DNA of 32,479 nt. It comes from Arcobacter sp. LA11 (lineage in GTDB: Bacteria > Campylobacterota > Campylobacteria > Campylobacterales > Arcobacteraceae). The notes beneath the pieces are model-generated. The model searched no databases and was not told the DNA's origin. It saw only the letters and a list, made by a program, of their open reading frames with translations. Made by a program: the position numbers and the translations under genes. Below, piece by piece: positions 25,067-32,479 of this stretch. The DNA lies in NCBI RefSeq assembly GCF_001895145.1, contig NZ_BDIR01000017.1, positions 1 through 32,479 of the forward strand, read 5' to 3'. Within the stretch, counting starts at the first letter, position 1. Each line of letters opens with the position of its first letter.

Positions 25067-25506
25067 TTTAATATGCCCGCACCTTTTATAGCTGTACTTC
25101 TATCTTCTGCATAAACTCTTTTTCCATCAATAATATCATATTTCCAAATAGGAGCAGCAGCTTTAAAATCTTCCACAAATTCATCTATCATTTCTAAGGC
25201 AACTCTTCTTTTAGGCGAACAAACAGCAGCTATATAAGAACTTTCATGATTTAAGACATCACCTCTACTATGTGCCATTAGAACAATTGCATTTTTTTCT
25301 TTTGCTTTCTCTTGCCAAGCATTAAACCAATTATTTAATATTGGTTCATAAATATCAAAACTTAAACCATCAATTCCATTTTCATCTCTAACTACACCAT
25401 TAAATGTAATAATTGCTCCATAATTTGAATTTTTAAATTCATCAAACCAATTTGCATTTATTTTATTTACATCTAAAGGCCCATCACATAAAATTAAATT
25501 CTGCAC
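25063..25506 (-). CDS. moaE: Molybdopterin synthase catalytic (large) subunit
   Basis: MoaE takes sulfur from MoaD thiocarboxylate and inserts it into precursor Z to make molybdopterin. Family blocks are GAIITFNGVVRDEN, MAHSRGDVL, the AAVCSPKR strand and the active-site region AAPIWKYDIIDGKRVYAE with its two lysines. I chose GTG at 25506 (MQNLILCDGPL, 147 residues), one base after the moaD stop and with GGTGG upstream. A longer frame starting at 25554 would lie inside moaD and has no family counterpart. Confidence 0.92.
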   Translation of the reverse strand: MQNLILCDGPLDVNKINANWFDEFKNSNYGAIITFNGVVRDENGIDGLSFDIYEPILNNWFNAWQEKAKEKNAIVLMAHSRGDVLNHESSYIAAVCSPKRRVALEMIDEFVEDFKAAAPIWKYDIIDGKRVYAEDRSTAIKGAGILN

Positions 25507-25507
25507 A

Positions 25508-25729
25508 TTAACCACCACATACTGGAGGAAGTAGCGATATTCTATCACCATCATTCAATGCAACATCTTTTGAGGAAATTAAAGTGTCATTTATTGCAAC
25601 TGCACAAGTCTCTAACCATGTTGATACTTGCTCATCATTCTTTAAAATTGAACTTAATTCACTTAAATTAGTAATTTCTACTTCCATTGCGTTTTTGTTA
25701 ATTGGGCCTAAGAATTCTACCTTAACCAT
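25508..25729 (-). CDS. moaD: Molybdopterin synthase sulfur-carrier (small) subunit
   Basis: The 73-residue ubiquitin-like protein ends in SLLPPVCGG. The terminal Gly-Gly is what MoeB adenylates before thiocarboxylation, and it stands exactly at the C-terminus. The ATG has an AAGGGG site. It is first in a moaD-moaE-PHP operon with a good minus-strand promoter (TATAAT, 25759-25764). The product supports molybdoenzymes such as nitrate reductase or formate dehydrogenase, none of which is in the window. Confidence 0.93.
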   Translation of the reverse strand: MVKVEFLGPINKNAMEVEITNLSELSSILKNDEQVSTWLETCAVAINDTLISSKDVALNDGDRISLLPPVCGG

Positions 25730-25757
25730 TTTAACCCCTTATTTACAAATTTTTTAG

Positions 25758-25764
25758 TATTATA
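25758..25764. promoter_or_regulatory. Superposed -10 boxes of moaD and mqnA
   Basis: The minus strand reads GATATAATAC (TATAAT at 25759-25764), 30 nt from moaD. The plus strand of the same bases reads AGTATTATATC (TATTAT at 25758-25763), 37 nt from mqnA. The moaD box is the stronger. Confidence 0.5.
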
Positions 25765-25799
25765 TCGAATTTAATTTAATGTTAGGATGAGCTAAATCA

Positions 25800-26447
25800 A
25801 TGATATTTGCAAAAATTGACTTTATAAACTTACTACCTTTTCACGTCTATATAAAAAAGAATATAAGATCAAACCAAATAAAATCTATAATTCAATATAA
25901 AAAGTCGTATCCAGCTGATATAAACCGAAAATTTAAAAAAAGAAAAGTTGATTCAGCTTTCATCTCTTCAATTACTTCAAGAGGTGAAAAAAGATTAAAC
26001 CTTGGAATAGTAGCAAAAAATGATGTTCAATCAGTTATCTTAATTCCAGGAATTCCCAAAGATGATTTTCAAAGTGAAACTTCAAATGCCTTAGCAAAAG
26101 TATTAGATTTAAAAGGCGAAGTTTTAATAGGAGATAAAGCATTAAAATATTTCCACGAAAATAAAGATAAAGAATTTATAGATTTAGCAAAAGCTTGGAA
26201 AGATAAATATAAACTTCCTTTTGTATTTGCGACACTTTGTTACTCTAAAAATGGAAAAATGTTAGAAAAAATTATTAAAGGATTTAATAAAAAACATATT
26301 AAAATTCCGCAATATATTTTAAACTCTTATTCAAGAAGATCAGGGATATCTAATAAAAACATTTTAGAATATCTTGAAAAAATAGATTATGATATAGGGG
26401 AACAAGAAACAAGAGCTCTAAAAAAATTTCTTAAACTTACAAAATAA
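25800..26447 (+). CDS. mqnA: Chorismate dehydratase MqnA (futalosine menaquinone pathway)
   Basis: MqnA removes water from chorismate to give 3-enolpyruvylbenzoate, the first step of the futalosine route to menaquinone used by Campylobacterota in place of the MenFDHCEB route. The 215 residues begin FAKIDFINLLPFHVYIKK, with the conserved N-L-P-F stretch of the substrate pocket. DSAFISSITS, VLIGDKALKYF and DLAKAWKDKYKLPFVFA also match the family. It is shorter than typical MqnA (about 230-280), chiefly in loops. MqnD shares the fold, but the IGDKAL and DLAxxWxxxTxLPFVFA wording points to MqnA. uppP follows after 11 bases. Confidence 0.85.
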   Translation: MIFAKIDFINLLPFHVYIKKNIRSNQIKSIIQYKKSYPADINRKFKKRKVDSAFISSITSRGEKRLNLGIVAKNDVQSVILIPGIPKDDFQSETSNALAKVLDLKGEVLIGDKALKYFHENKDKEFIDLAKAWKDKYKLPFVFATLCYSKNGKMLEKIIKGFNKKHIKIPQYILNSYSRRSGISNKNILEYLEKIDYDIGEQETRALKKFLKLTK

Positions 26448-26458
26448 AAAGGTTATAA

Positions 26459-27226
26459 ATGGATATTATTGATTCAATAATTTTAGGAATCATAGAAGGA
26501 ATTACTGAATTTCTACCTATCTCTTCAACAGGTCATCTAATTGTTGCAAGTGAATTTTTAGGAATAGACCAAAATTCTGTTACGAAAGCATATGAAGTGA
26601 TTATTCAATTTGCTGCTATTTTAGCAGTTGTTTTAAACTATCCAAGTAAATTTACTTTCAAACATATTGATTTATGGACTAAAATTTTTATTGCTTTCTT
26701 ACCTATTGCAGCTATTGGTTTTCTTTTTTCAAATCAAGTAAAAGCATTATTTTCACTTGAAGTAGTTGCTATTATGTTTATTATTGGAGGAATTGTATTT
26801 TTAATAGTTGAAAAATTTTATGATGAATCAAAACATATAACAAGTGATGTTGAAGATGTCACATATAAACAGTCTTTATATATAGGATTAGCACAAATTT
26901 TTGCGCTAATCCCTGGTACAAGTAGAGCTGGTTCAAGTATTATTGGAGCTATGTTAGTTGGACTTAATAGAAAAGCTAGTGCAGAATTTTCTTTTCTTTT
27001 AGCCTTTCCTGTTATGTGTGCTACTACAGGATATGATTTATTAAAACACCATAATGAATTATTTTCAGATGCAAATTTAATGAATCTTCTAGTTGGATTT
27101 GTTATCTCATTTTTAGTTGCATTTATTGCAATTAAACTATTTCTAAAATTCTTAGAAAACTTTACTTTTGTTGCATTTGGAATTTATAGAATTCTATTTG
27201 GTATCATTCTACTTATTGTTATGTAG
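26459..27226 (+). CDS. uppP: Undecaprenyl-diphosphatase (BacA type)
   Basis: This inner-membrane enzyme dephosphorylates undecaprenyl diphosphate to regenerate the lipid carrier for peptidoglycan synthesis, and overproduction gives bacitracin tolerance. The 255 residues are highly hydrophobic, with about eight spans. Both signature regions are present: [14 protein letters not shown] (13-26) with the catalytic glutamate and histidine, and PGTSRAGSS (152-160). An AAGG site lies just before the ATG. It shares the mqnA transcript. Its last 18 bases overlap the end of the converging murG inside an inverted repeat. Confidence 0.96.
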   Translation: MDIIDSIILGIIEGITEFLPISSTGHLIVASEFLGIDQNSVTKAYEVIIQFAAILAVVLNYPSKFTFKHIDLWTKIFIAFLPIAAIGFLFSNQVKALFSLEVVAIMFIIGGIVFLIVEKFYDESKHITSDVEDVTYKQSLYIGLAQIFALIPGTSRAGSSIIGAMLVGLNRKASAEFSFLLAFPVMCATTGYDLLKHHNELFSDANLMNLLVGFVISFLVAFIAIKLFLKFLENFTFVAFGIYRILFGIILLIVM

Positions 27227-27234
27227 AATGATAT
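27201..27234. repeat. Inverted repeat spanning the overlapping ends of uppP and murG
   Basis: Arms 27201-27212 (GTATCATTCTAC) and 27223-27234 (GTAGAATGATAT) pair over 11 bases plus a G-T around a 10-nt loop. The uppP stop (TAG, 27224-27226) and the murG stop (complement at 27209-27211) occupy mirror-image positions. No T-run flanks it, so termination is possible but unproven. Confidence 0.75.
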
Positions 27235-28237
27235 CAACTATGGATTCAACTGCATCACAGTTAATTGAATTGACTAATTTTTTACTCATCAAATAATTAT
27301 CTTTTTTTAATATATCAATAAGTACATCTTCATTTAAATCTTTTTCACGTGATATATAACAAAGACCCTTTTCTTCTAAAAATTTTGCATTAGTATATTG
27401 ATGATCTTTTGCAGCATAAGGATAGGGAATAAAAAGTGTTGGTAAAGAATTAGCACTTAATTCCCAAAGAGTTGAAGCACCAGCTCTACTAATTGCAAAA
27501 TCGGCTTCATTCATCTTTTTTGATAGCTCTTTAGTAAAAGCAAAAACATCAACATCAATCTTCATTTCTTTATAGGCTTTAGTAACACGCAAGATATCAG
27601 CTTTACCTGTTTGATGGATTATTCTTAAACCTAATTTGTCTAATCTAGGTGCAACTTTTATTGCAAAATTATTAATTGCTTGTGCCCCTTGAGAACCACC
27701 TAAAAAGATTACAGTTTTTAAATCATCTCTAATTCTTGCATTATTAAAAAATTCTTCTGATACAGGATAATCTTTTATTAATGATTTATCATCAAAAGAA
27801 GAGAATATTTCAGTTGCAAATTTTGAAGTTAGTTCATTTAATCTACCCATCACAGAATTTTGTTCATGTATATATAGTTTGCAACCCCAAGATAAAATTG
27901 AAGCAAAAGTGGCAGGAGCAGCAGAAAACCCACCTACGCTAATCACTGTTTTTACATTATTTTTACTATAAATATTAAAACATTGATTCATTGCTTTAAA
28001 TATTTGAAACAAAGAACTAAGTTTTCCTAGACCTTTTTTATTTACTACTCCTTTAGTATCTAAAAAGATAGTCTTTTTTAATCTTTTATCCCCTTCAAAC
28101 CAAGTTTTATCTTGACCATTTATTGAACCAATAAAAATAGGTTTTATTCCTCTTTTATTAAACTCTTCAATAAATGAATCCGCAACTTTTAAATGTCCAC
28201 CAGTACCACCACCAGTTATAACAACTGAACCCTTCAT
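27209..28237 (-). CDS. murG: Lipid II synthase MurG (GlcNAc transferase)
   Basis: MurG transfers GlcNAc from UDP-GlcNAc to lipid I at the inner face of the membrane. The N-terminal glycine loop GGGTGGHL (9-16) contacts lipid diphosphate. [47 protein letters not shown] and the sugar-donor segment [14 protein letters not shown] follow in the normal order. At 342 residues it has the usual length. It starts two bases after the ftsW stop, the common ftsW-murG pair. Confidence 0.96.
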   Translation of the reverse strand: MKGSVVITGGGTGGHLKVADSFIEEFNKRGIKPIFIGSINGQDKTWFEGDKRLKKTIFLDTKGVVNKKGLGKLSSLFQIFKAMNQCFNIYSKNNVKTVISVGGFSAAPATFASILSWGCKLYIHEQNSVMGRLNELTSKFATEIFSSFDDKSLIKDYPVSEEFFNNARIRDDLKTVIFLGGSQGAQAINNFAIKVAPRLDKLGLRIIHQTGKADILRVTKAYKEMKIDVDVFAFTKELSKKMNEADFAISRAGASTLWELSANSLPTLFIPYPYAAKDHQYTNAKFLEEKGLCYISREKDLNEDVLIDILKKDNYLMSKKLVNSINCDAVESIVDIILHNNK

Positions 28238-28239
28238 AT

Positions 28240-29472
28240 TTACCTAACCTTTTTATTCATATCTACTGATTTACTAATTGAAAGAACTAATCCAATTGCA
28301 ACTGACATTGATAACATGGATGAACCACCATAACTTAAAAGTGGAACTGCGATACCTTTTATTGGAATCATTCCTGATATTCCATAAGAATTTATTAAAA
28401 ATGCAATAATAATCATTAATGCAATACCAATAGTAAATAAATGATATATTTTATTTTCAACTCTTCCACTAATTTTAAAAATTCTTAACACTATTAAAAA
28501 CATAATTATCGTAATAAAAACTAAGCCTAATAATCCCAGTTCTTCTGTAATCCCTGCTAAAACAAAATCTGTATGAACCTCACTTAAAAAACCTAATTTT
28601 ATATTTCCAAAGCCAACACCTTGCCCAAATACCCCTCCATTATGCATTGCATTTAGAGAATGAGATACTTGATAAGGTTCAGGAAGTTCATCAATTCTTA
28701 AATAATTATCAGCCCATTCAGGTAAAATAGATAAAATTCCATCTTGTACCATCGCCCACCATGAAAAAATTCTTTGAATTCTATGAGGAGCAGCAACAAT
28801 TAAACCAATTAATGCAATAACTCCAACAACACCAAGAGAAACAAAAACTTTATAACTTCTATTTGCAAAAATAAGAAGAATAAATAAAATTCCACCTAAT
28901 AAAACAACTTGTCCTAAATCTTTTTGTAAAAATGCAATTATAAAAACCACTACAAAAAATGTTAAGAAATATGGAGCTAAGAGTAAAAACTCTTGTTTCA
29001 ATCCAATTTTTCTTGGAACCTCAATTAATCTTCTATGAAAAGACCAAGATAAAAAATATATAAAACCTATTTTAAAAAATTCTACAGGAGATAAAGAAAA
29101 TCCTGGTAATCGAATCCATCTATTTGCTCCACCAGAAGCTGTAACCATAGAAGTTGGTAATATTGGCATTATTGCCATTAAAATAAAAAAAAGAATAAAA
29201 AGTCCCATTCCTACATGATTGACAACTTTATCTGGTTCCATTCTAGAAAATATCCACATGATAAATATTGATAAAGTCCCTACAAATAATTGTCTAATAA
29301 AAAAATGAAATTGATTATAGCCATAATATTCCACTGTATATATACTTAAAGAGTACGAAAAAATTATACTCATTGTGATTAATAATGAAACTAATAAAAA
29401 AAGTATATAGTCTGCTTCAAATATGCTATTTTTTTTATTGTTATCTTTAATTTGATTTTTGTTAGAATGCAT
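28240..29472 (-). CDS. ftsW: SEDS peptidoglycan polymerase FtsW
   Basis: The 410-residue SEDS-family protein has about ten membrane spans and polymerises lipid II with its partner class B PBP at the division site. Visible motifs are SGGANRWIRLPGFSLSPVEF, FLQKDLGQVVLL (with the catalytic-type aspartate of the SEDS cavity), AMHNGGVFGQGVGFG, EVHTDFVLAGITEELGLLG and PLLSYGGSSML. RodA is the alternative. Pairing with murG and divergence from ftsI favour FtsW. The ATG at 29472 lacks a clear Shine-Dalgarno sequence. Only 28 bases separate it from ftsI on the other strand. Confidence 0.88.
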   Translation of the reverse strand: MHSNKNQIKDNNKKNSIFEADYILFLLVSLLITMSIIFSYSLSIYTVEYYGYNQFHFFIRQLFVGTLSIFIMWIFSRMEPDKVVNHVGMGLFILFFILMAIMPILPTSMVTASGGANRWIRLPGFSLSPVEFFKIGFIYFLSWSFHRRLIEVPRKIGLKQEFLLLAPYFLTFFVVVFIIAFLQKDLGQVVLLGGILFILLIFANRSYKVFVSLGVVGVIALIGLIVAAPHRIQRIFSWWAMVQDGILSILPEWADNYLRIDELPEPYQVSHSLNAMHNGGVFGQGVGFGNIKLGFLSEVHTDFVLAGITEELGLLGLVFITIIMFLIVLRIFKISGRVENKIYHLFTIGIALMIIIAFLINSYGISGMIPIKGIAVPLLSYGGSSMLSMSVAIGLVLSISKSVDMNKKVR

Positions 29473-29500
29473 TTTTTATTATATTACATTATGGATAAAT

Positions 29501-31375
29501 ATGTCTTCAATTCTAGAGGAAAAAGATAATAAAATCAAAAAAATTGTGATTTTGTTTTTCTTTATACTTTTTTTACTTATTATACTTTTAATTTCAGTAT
29601 TTGATACAATCAAAAGCTATAGAAGATTGCCCTCATTAGATACTACTAAAAAAGAATTGTCTGTACGTGGAGATATTATAAGCTCTGACAACTTTAAAAT
29701 CACTACATCAAAAAAAATTTACAAAGCCTCTATTGACACAAGACATTTAGATCAAAATAAAAAAGATCTATTTATAAAACTCTTTTCAATCTATAGTAAT
29801 ATCCCATACAAAAAAATATCGAAGAAAATTGAAGAATCATTAAATAAGCCAGGAAATTTAGTTTTATCTTATAACATCGACTCTAAAACTGCAAAAAACT
29901 TAAAAGAATTAGGTTTTAAACTACGTAAACTAAAAGTATTTAAACCAAGAAAAGTTCGTGGAGGGAAAATACTTAGAGGATTAAGTATCAATGAAAGTGG
30001 TGAAAAAAGATTATACTCATATGATAATACTTTAACGCCAGTTGTAGGATATATTACCAAGTTTGAATCAGAAAAAGGGAAAACAAAAGTAAAAGGGATT
30101 AAAGGTCTAGAAAAAAAATTTGATGAACTTTTAAATAACAGTAAAGATGGAATATTAAGTGGAAATAGAGATGTTTTATCGTATATCTCATTTAATAAAG
30201 GCTCTGTAATCAAACAAAGAGTTGATGGTGCTAATTTAGTTTTAAATATACCTCTAAAACTTCAAAAAAACAATGAAATGATACTAGATATGTATAAAAA
30301 AAAACTCGTAGCAGATGAAATTATAGTATCAATAATGGATAGTAAAACTGGTAAAGTTTTATCATTAGCTTCTTCAAATAGATTTAATCCAGAAAAAATA
30401 TATCAAAAAGATATTCCTTCTTTAAATGTAAATGCAATAGAATACCAATTTGAGCCAGGTTCAATTATAAAACCTATATCAATAGCACTAGTAATGGATA
30501 AAAAAAGAATTAAAAAAAATGAACTATTTTTTGCTCATAATACAAAAGGAAAAGCAAACAAAAAAGGAGAATTTCCTAGAGGTCGATATAAACTAGGACG
30601 TTGGTCAATTAAAGATGATCATAGATTTAAAAAACATTATCTAACTGTTGATGATATATTTATATTTTCATCAAATATTGGTACACTTCAATTAGCACAA
30701 AGACTTAGTGGACCAGAATTTTATGAAGGAATGAAAAGATTTGGTTTTACAAGAAAAACTGGAATTGATTTACCTTATGAAAAAAAAGGTGTAATGCCAA
30801 AAATATGGCAATTTTCAGCAAATGATAAAAAGAAAGAAGACAATGTATTTAAAGCAACAGTATCTTATGGCCAAGGAATGACTTCAACTTTTATGCAAGC
30901 ATTAAAAGCCTATTCAATATTTAATAATAAAGGATATGCAGTAACTCCCAAAATATTATCTCATATTGAAATTGATAATGAAAAATATAAAGAAGACAAA
31001 TTAAAAAATGAAAGAATCATCTCTGAAAAAACAGCAAATGAAATAAAAAGGATGTTAATTAAAACTGTTGATAAAGGAACAGGAAAAGCAGCACAAATAC
31101 CAGGTCTTGAAATCGGTGGGAAAACAGGAACTGCTCAAATAGCAAGACGTGGTAAATACCTAAAAAAATATATATCATCTTTTTTTGGCTTTGTAAATGA
31201 TGGAGAAAATTCATATACAATTGGAGTAACAGTAATGAATCCTATATCAACTGGTAAATATTGGTATTATCATTATGCTTCATGGTCTGCTGTACCAGTA
31301 TTTAAAGAAATAACAAACAATCTAGTTAAATTAAACTACCTAAAACCAAAAAACGATATAATTTCAAAAAAATAA
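29501..31375 (+). CDS. ftsI: Class B penicillin-binding protein, division transpeptidase FtsI/PBP3 type
   Basis: One N-terminal anchor (about residues 14-35) precedes a dimerisation domain beginning VRGDIISSDNFKI, then a transpeptidase domain with S321-I-I-K324 in EPGSIIKP, the SxN motif S390-S-N392 and KTGT at 541-544 in GGKTGTAQ. It cross-links septal peptidoglycan with FtsW. The 624 residues fit FtsI, and the GRW and SSNIG wording is FtsI-like rather than the PBP2 of elongation. I chose ATG at 29501 with GGA seven bases upstream. A longer frame from 29459 would overlap the ftsW start. Confidence 0.9.
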   Translation: MSSILEEKDNKIKKIVILFFFILFLLIILLISVFDTIKSYRRLPSLDTTKKELSVRGDIISSDNFKITTSKKIYKASIDTRHLDQNKKDLFIKLFSIYSNIPYKKISKKIEESLNKPGNLVLSYNIDSKTAKNLKELGFKLRKLKVFKPRKVRGGKILRGLSINESGEKRLYSYDNTLTPVVGYITKFESEKGKTKVKGIKGLEKKFDELLNNSKDGILSGNRDVLSYISFNKGSVIKQRVDGANLVLNIPLKLQKNNEMILDMYKKKLVADEIIVSIMDSKTGKVLSLASSNRFNPEKIYQKDIPSLNVNAIEYQFEPGSIIKPISIALVMDKKRIKKNELFFAHNTKGKANKKGEFPRGRYKLGRWSIKDDHRFKKHYLTVDDIFIFSSNIGTLQLAQRLSGPEFYEGMKRFGFTRKTGIDLPYEKKGVMPKIWQFSANDKKKEDNVFKATVSYGQGMTSTFMQALKAYSIFNNKGYAVTPKILSHIEIDNEKYKEDKLKNERIISEKTANEIKRMLIKTVDKGTGKAAQIPGLEIGGKTGTAQIARRGKYLKKYISSFFGFVNDGENSYTIGVTVMNPISTGKYWYYHYASWSAVPVFKEITNNLVKLNYLKPKNDIISKK

Positions 31376-31389
31376 AATAAAGGAAAAAT

Positions 31390-31899
31390 ATGTTCGGATT
31401 TTCAAAAGAACTTAAAAAATATGACTATTCACAAGAAGAATTATCAAAATTTCAATATGCTAAAGTAACAACAGAAAATGGAGTTATTTGGTTAAAACTA
31501 TTTAATAAAGAAACACCTAATACTGTTTCAAATTTTGCAACATTAGCAAATGATGGTTTTTATAATGACTTAAACTTTCATAGAGTAATTCCAGGTTTCA
31601 TGGCTCAAGGTGGTTGTCCTAATGGCACAGGTACAGGAGGTCCAGATTGGGCAATTGAATGTGAAACAACAGCTGAGAAACAAGTCCATAAAAAAGGTAG
31701 CTTATCAATGGCACATGCGGGGAAAGATACAGGAGGAAGCCAATTCTTTATTTGTTTTGTACCTTGTCCTCATTTAGATGGAGGTCATACTGTTTTTGGC
31801 GAAATTGAAGAAGGAGATGAAGAAAGCTTTATTTCTTTAGATTCTGTTAGTCAAAATGATAAAATAATTTCAATAGAAATATTAGAAAATAAAAACTAA
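31390..31899 (+). CDS. ppiB: Cyclophilin-type peptidyl-prolyl cis-trans isomerase
   Basis: This 169-residue cytoplasmic cyclophilin speeds proline isomerisation in protein folding. The core reads ETPNTVSNF, then [13 protein letters not shown] with the catalytic arginine, GSLSMAHAG, the GGSQFFICF strand and [11 protein letters not shown]. An N-terminal stretch of about 20 polar residues precedes the domain. No signal peptide is present. It has an AAAGGA site, starts 14 bases after ftsI, and is followed by an intrinsic terminator. The symbol is by homology; no distinction from ppiA can be made except by location. Confidence 0.93.
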   Translation: MFGFSKELKKYDYSQEELSKFQYAKVTTENGVIWLKLFNKETPNTVSNFATLANDGFYNDLNFHRVIPGFMAQGGCPNGTGTGGPDWAIECETTAEKQVHKKGSLSMAHAGKDTGGSQFFICFVPCPHLDGGHTVFGEIEEGDEESFISLDSVSQNDKIISIEILENKN

Positions 31900-31919
31900 G
31901 AAATTCACATAACAAAGGG

Positions 31920-31952
31920 AAAAGGTCAGTTGAGAAACTGGCCTTTTTTTTT
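31920..31952 (+). terminator. Intrinsic terminator after the cyclophilin gene
   Basis: AAAAGGTCAGTT and AACTGGCCTTTT pair around GAGA with one T-G pair. A run of nine T residues follows. It closes the ftsI-ppi unit. Confidence 0.9.
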
Positions 31953-31963
31953 AATAAAAAATA

Positions 31964-31969
31964 TACAAT
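31964..31969 (+). promoter_or_regulatory. Possible promoter of the exported hypothetical gene (-10 TACAAT)
   Basis: TATACAAT lies just after the T-run of the terminator and about 27 nt before the start codon. Upstream T-runs fit the phylum's promoter style. Confidence 0.45.
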
Positions 31970-31995
31970 AAAATACCTATAAATAAGTAGGAAAA

Positions 31996-32475
31996 ATGAA
32001 AAAACTAATACTACTAACAATCCTGATAATAAAACCTCAAATAATAAACGCAAATACAAACTATAAACCAGATTATTATACGAAAGAAGGATATTGTGTA
32101 GTAAATACAATAAATAAAAGATATGAAGGATTAAAAGCCTTTAAAACAGAAATAGAATTTTTAAATTATTGTAAAGGAAAAATGATATTTAAATATAAAG
32201 AAGATAAATGTAGATGGTTTACAATGAAAGATATGAAATTTGATATCTTAATTAGTGATAATAAAAATAAAAAAGAGCTGTTTAAAATAGGAGAAAGAAA
32301 AGAACTCTGTACAAATAAAGTAATAGAAGAGATAAAAATAAACATCTTAAAAAGAAATATGAACCTTAATAAAAAAAGAGAGATGGAGCTCACAATCGGA
32401 GTTGAACCGATAACCTCTTCCTTACCATGGAATTGCTCTACCATTGGAGCTATGCAAGCAAATAAGAAGAAATAA
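31996..32475 (+). CDS. Small exported hypothetical protein with a 3' end across an antisense tRNA
   Basis: I do not recognise this 159-residue protein. It has an AGGAAAA ribosome site, an ATG start and a short signal peptide (MKKLILLTILIIKPQIINANA-like, cleavage near residue 20), then a lysine- and tyrosine-rich body with four cysteines (in GYCVV, NYCKG, DKCRW and KELCT), which could form two disulfides in the periplasm. From about residue 131 (ELTIGVEPI onward) the frame runs through the complement of tRNA-Thr, so the last 30 residues are tRNA-derived and probably not ancestral. The true functional part is likely residues 20-130. Confidence 0.6.
   Translation: MKKLILLTILIIKPQIINANTNYKPDYYTKEGYCVVNTINKRYEGLKAFKTEIEFLNYCKGKMIFKYKEDKCRWFTMKDMKFDILISDNKNKKELFKIGERKELCTNKVIEEIKINILKRNMNLNKKREMELTIGVEPITSSLPWNCSTIGAMQANKKK
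32384..32459 (-). tRNA. tRNA-Thr (anticodon GGT)
   Basis: Cloverleaf on the minus strand. The acceptor GCTTGCA/TGTGAGC has two G-U pairs, the D stem is GCTC/GAGC, the anticodon loop is ATGGTAA, the T arm is ATCGG/CCGAT, the discriminator is T73 and CCA is encoded. The anticodon stem has an A-G mismatch at 27-43. It is wholly inside the open frame of the hypothetical gene on the other strand. Confidence 0.92.
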
Positions 32476-32479
32476 TCCT

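Noticed and set aside
25507-25554. A longer MoaE starting inside moaD
   Set aside because: These codons overlap moaD in another frame and match no MoaE. GTG at 25506 has a ribosome site and directly follows the moaD stop.
29459-29500. A longer FtsI start overlapping the ftsW start
   Set aside because: The extra 14 residues are hydrophobic spill-over from intergenic DNA. ATG at 29501 gives a normal short cytoplasmic tail.

Overview
The window is about 32.5 kb of AT-rich chromosomal core from a bacterium of the Campylobacterota (the former Epsilonproteobacteria), most likely the Arcobacter group. Pointers are the protein sequences, the strong A/T codon bias, a futalosine-type menaquinone gene (mqnA), a glutamine synthetase without the adenylylation tyrosine, and T-rich promoters with TATAAT/TACAAT -10 boxes and little -35 signal. 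rpoB and rpoC are separate but overlapping genes, unlike the fused rpoBC known from Helicobacter and Wolinella. The phylum call is firm. The Arcobacter-group call is an inference from general resemblance. I see no insertion sequence, prophage, CRISPR array or defence locus.

Layout. 1-1861: the 3' end of leuB (+), then on the minus strand a YciI-like protein, a stand-alone EAL-domain protein and an unrecognised small membrane protein. 1895-16067 (minus strand, read right to left) is one large gene-expression block: tRNA-Phe, tRNA-Thr(TGT), tRNA-Tyr, tRNA-Gly, tuf, rpmG, tRNA-Trp, secE, nusG, rplK, rplA, rplJ, rplL, rpoB, rpoC. 16125-18357: murD and mraY (minus), with gpmI, an ABC ATPase and a class A penicillin-binding protein leaving on the plus strand (18426-22602). 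22690-25729: glnA and the moaD-moaE-PHP phosphatase operon (minus). 25800-27226: mqnA-uppP (plus), converging on ftsW-murG (minus, 27209-29472). 29501-32475: ftsI, a cyclophilin and a small exported hypothetical protein (plus) whose 3' end lies across an antisense tRNA-Thr(GGT). No stretch longer than 300 bases lacks a gene.

How the genes fit together. The left half makes the translation and transcription machinery and is probably one long transcript with internal promoters. The right half holds seven peptidoglycan genes in several operons: mraY, murD, murG and uppP for the lipid-linked precursor and its carrier, and ftsW, ftsI and a PBP1A-type enzyme for polymerisation and cross-linking. Between them sit glycolysis (gpmI), nitrogen assimilation (glnA), molybdopterin synthase (moaDE) and menaquinone synthesis (mqnA).

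No new multi-gene system is evident. The most interesting signals are non-coding. Hairpins without U-tracts follow nusG, rplA, rplL and rpoC and divide the big operon into gene pairs. A 27-bp stem sits before rpoB, and its sequence differences keep pairing only on the transcribed strand. Four AATGTA motifs recur about every 17 bp upstream of the glnA promoter. uppP and murG overlap tail-to-tail inside an inverted repeat with mirror-image stop codons. Odd tRNA features include an acceptor mismatch in tRNA-Phe and a tRNA-Thr buried antisense in an open reading frame.
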